A DNA stretch of 64,000 nucleotides from Myroides pelagicus (GTDB taxonomy: Bacteria; Bacteroidota; Bacteroidia; Flavobacteriales; Flavobacteriaceae). The DNA lies in assembly GCF_009711055.1 (NCBI RefSeq), contig NZ_WMJY01000001.1, positions 62,001 to 126,000 of the forward strand. Direction: 5' to 3'. Within the stretch, counting starts at the first letter, position 1. Each line of letters starts with the position of its first letter. A program made the position numbers and the translations under genes. The notes beneath the pieces were generated by a model, which saw only the letters and a list, made by a program, of their open reading frames with translations, searched no databases and was not told where the DNA came from. Below, piece after piece: positions 63,010 through 64,000 of the stretch.

Positions 63010-64000
63010 CTTTCAATTCCTTTTCATTTTTCTTCAACATAAAATCTAACAACTGAGAATTGACAGGAGTAAGCGGTTCATCCAATCCTGGAATTGGGTC
63101 TAAATCCTCCAATGCTCTAGCTTCATTTCTCGTTATAATACCTGCATACACAAGCTGTGTTAAATAATTCTTCCTAGCTTCAGAATCTCCCCTCAACAAT
63201 ACCTTCTCATTAAACTTAACATATTTAATCTCTGAATCTTCTCTAGAGAACATCTTACGATTAAGCTCTAATTCAATCCTTATCGTCCACGGAAGCAGAG
63301 AATCCTGAACATGCTCAATAGACTGAGCTTGTATATTTGAGTAATTAGCATTCGTCAAATCCTTTAATTTGTGCGGCGCTATATTTAACCATCTTGCGAT
63401 CTCATTTACTGAATTCTTATTTGTCTCTAAAAATTGTGCTTCAGCAGGAGTAACAGTAATAGGCTTGTATTTTAATCCTTCATCTAGCACAGGCACTTTA
63501 AACTTGTTTTTTTCAGCCAATTTCCGTGTAAAACCATCTGAAATCAACTTCTTAGCGGCAGTATCTACACCCTTCTCAGACTCAATAACACCGTACCCTA
63601 ACCCTCTATCACTGTATATATCCGAAGCATATTCGTATGAATCTAACGCAATGCCTAAATTATGTGCAGCCCATTTTATAACAGAAACACCAGTTATACC
63701 ATTAAGTGTAAATGCTTTAAAATGCAGAATATCACTTGACAAATGTGATTCACCTTTAATGAAATAAAATAACTTATCTCCTGATCGCTTAACTACCACA
63801 TCTGAATTATCTTGAATAACCAAGCTCTGCTCAACACCATTACTATTTCTATTAACCCTCACATAGCAATTGCCCTTAAGAATTACTAACACAACAGCTA
63901 ATTTCCAGAAATCAAAAGCAGTCATCATTTCGTTAGGTTCAGTAGAAATAAGATAATTGAGTGGATGATCAGTCAACTTCTTCCTAGATTCTCCTTCCTT
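63002..64000 (-). CDS. Phage portal protein, HK97 family (5' end outside window)
   Basis: The frame is open to the right edge; the TTG at 63976 is not the real start, since in-frame codons (KEGESRKK) precede it. Portal motifs: HPLNYLISTEPNEMMTAFDFWKLAVVLVILKGNCYVRV, LHFKAFTLNGITGVSVIKWAAHNLG-like stem, LTNANYSNIQAQSIEHVQDSLLPWTIRIELELNRKM, and the C-terminal NEARALEDLDPIPGLDEPLTPVN. Forms the dodecameric DNA gate. About 80 N-terminal residues are missing here. Confidence 0.92.
   Translation of the reverse strand, partial: KEGESRKKLTDHPLNYLISTEPNEMMTAFDFWKLAVVLVILKGNCYVRVNRNSNGVEQSLVIQDNSDVVVKRSGDKLFYFIKGESHLSSDILHFKAFTLNGITGVSVIKWAAHNLGIALDSYEYASDIYSDRGLGYGVIESEKGVDTAAKKLISDGFTRKLAEKNKFKVPVLDEGLKYKPITVTPAEAQFLETNKNSVNEIARWLNIAPHKLKDLTNANYSNIQAQSIEHVQDSLLPWTIRIELELNRKMFSREDSEIKYVKFNEKVLLRGDSEARKNYLTQLVYAGIITRNEARALEDLDPIPGLDEPLTPVNSQLLDFMLKKNEKELKDE

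Larger units (their letters stand above)
45836..64000 (-). mobile_element. Siphovirus-type prophage beside ssrA (right end outside window)
   Basis: All 22 predicted genes are on the minus strand in head-tail-lysis order, tightly packed with small overlaps. Recognisable HK97-type head genes, tape measure and lysis genes leave no doubt about phage origin. The left border is next to the tmRNA 3' end, a common integration site. No stop-riddled gene is seen in this part, so the module looks intact. Integrase, terminase, replication genes and the second attachment site are not in the window. Confidence 0.9.

Overview
The window looks like chromosome of a low-GC member of the Bacteroidota, most likely family Flavobacteriaceae; Myroides or a near relative is my guess, and I cannot fix the genus. 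The reasons are the AT-rich sequence, many promoters with the Bacteroidota -7 box TAnnTTTG (several with a TTG about 19-22 bases upstream), Bacteroidota families such as DUF4834 and DUF5606, and a tmRNA tag peptide GEENYALAA.

Positions 1-45360 are an ordinary housekeeping backbone. In order: the end of a CI-like regulator, uracil-DNA glycosylase, proline dehydrogenase, aroB, a polyamine pair (arginine decarboxylase and a deoxyhypusine-synthase-family protein), ychF, a YihY/BrkB membrane protein, topoisomerase IV (parE-parC) with an outer-membrane phospholipase pldA, hemN, a rhodanese lipoprotein, a YfhO-like membrane protein coupled to a glycosyltransferase, uvrA, an ECF-type sigma factor, endonuclease III, an EamA transporter, acetyl-CoA synthetase, a nitronate-monooxygenase-like flavoprotein with mnmA, proC, yidC, pyrG, an amino acid permease, mazG-DUF5606-def, a FUSC/YccS transporter and an AlaDH/PNT-type dehydrogenase. 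Many gene ends carry strong intrinsic terminators. Three intergenic regions (about 3.1, 22.2 and 39.3 kb) share a roughly 100-base element with inverted arms that is not part of any gene.

At 45363-45757 lies ssrA (tmRNA). Immediately beyond it, and running to the right edge, is a siphovirus-type prophage read entirely on the minus strand. From right to left: portal (cut by the edge), prohead protease, HK97 capsid, a coiled-coil protein, head-tail connector, head closure, HK97 gp10-like, tail terminator, major tail protein, two overlapping tail-assembly-chaperone ORFs, tape measure, tail-tip proteins rich in Ig-like segments, holin, endolysin and a lipoprotein with a C-terminal membrane anchor that fits a unimolecular spanin. 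Terminase, integrase, the regulators and the far attachment site lie outside the window.

The points most worth a second look are the inverted-arm repeat family; the candidate u-spanin lysis cassette; an A11 slippery run in the overlap of the two tail chaperone ORFs; a perfect 17-bp tandem duplication whose copy number decides whether a tail-tip gene stays open; a hidden 47-codon ORF joining two tail genes; an FNR-type dyad placed for class II activation of hemN; and a terminator whose U-tract runs into the proC start codon.
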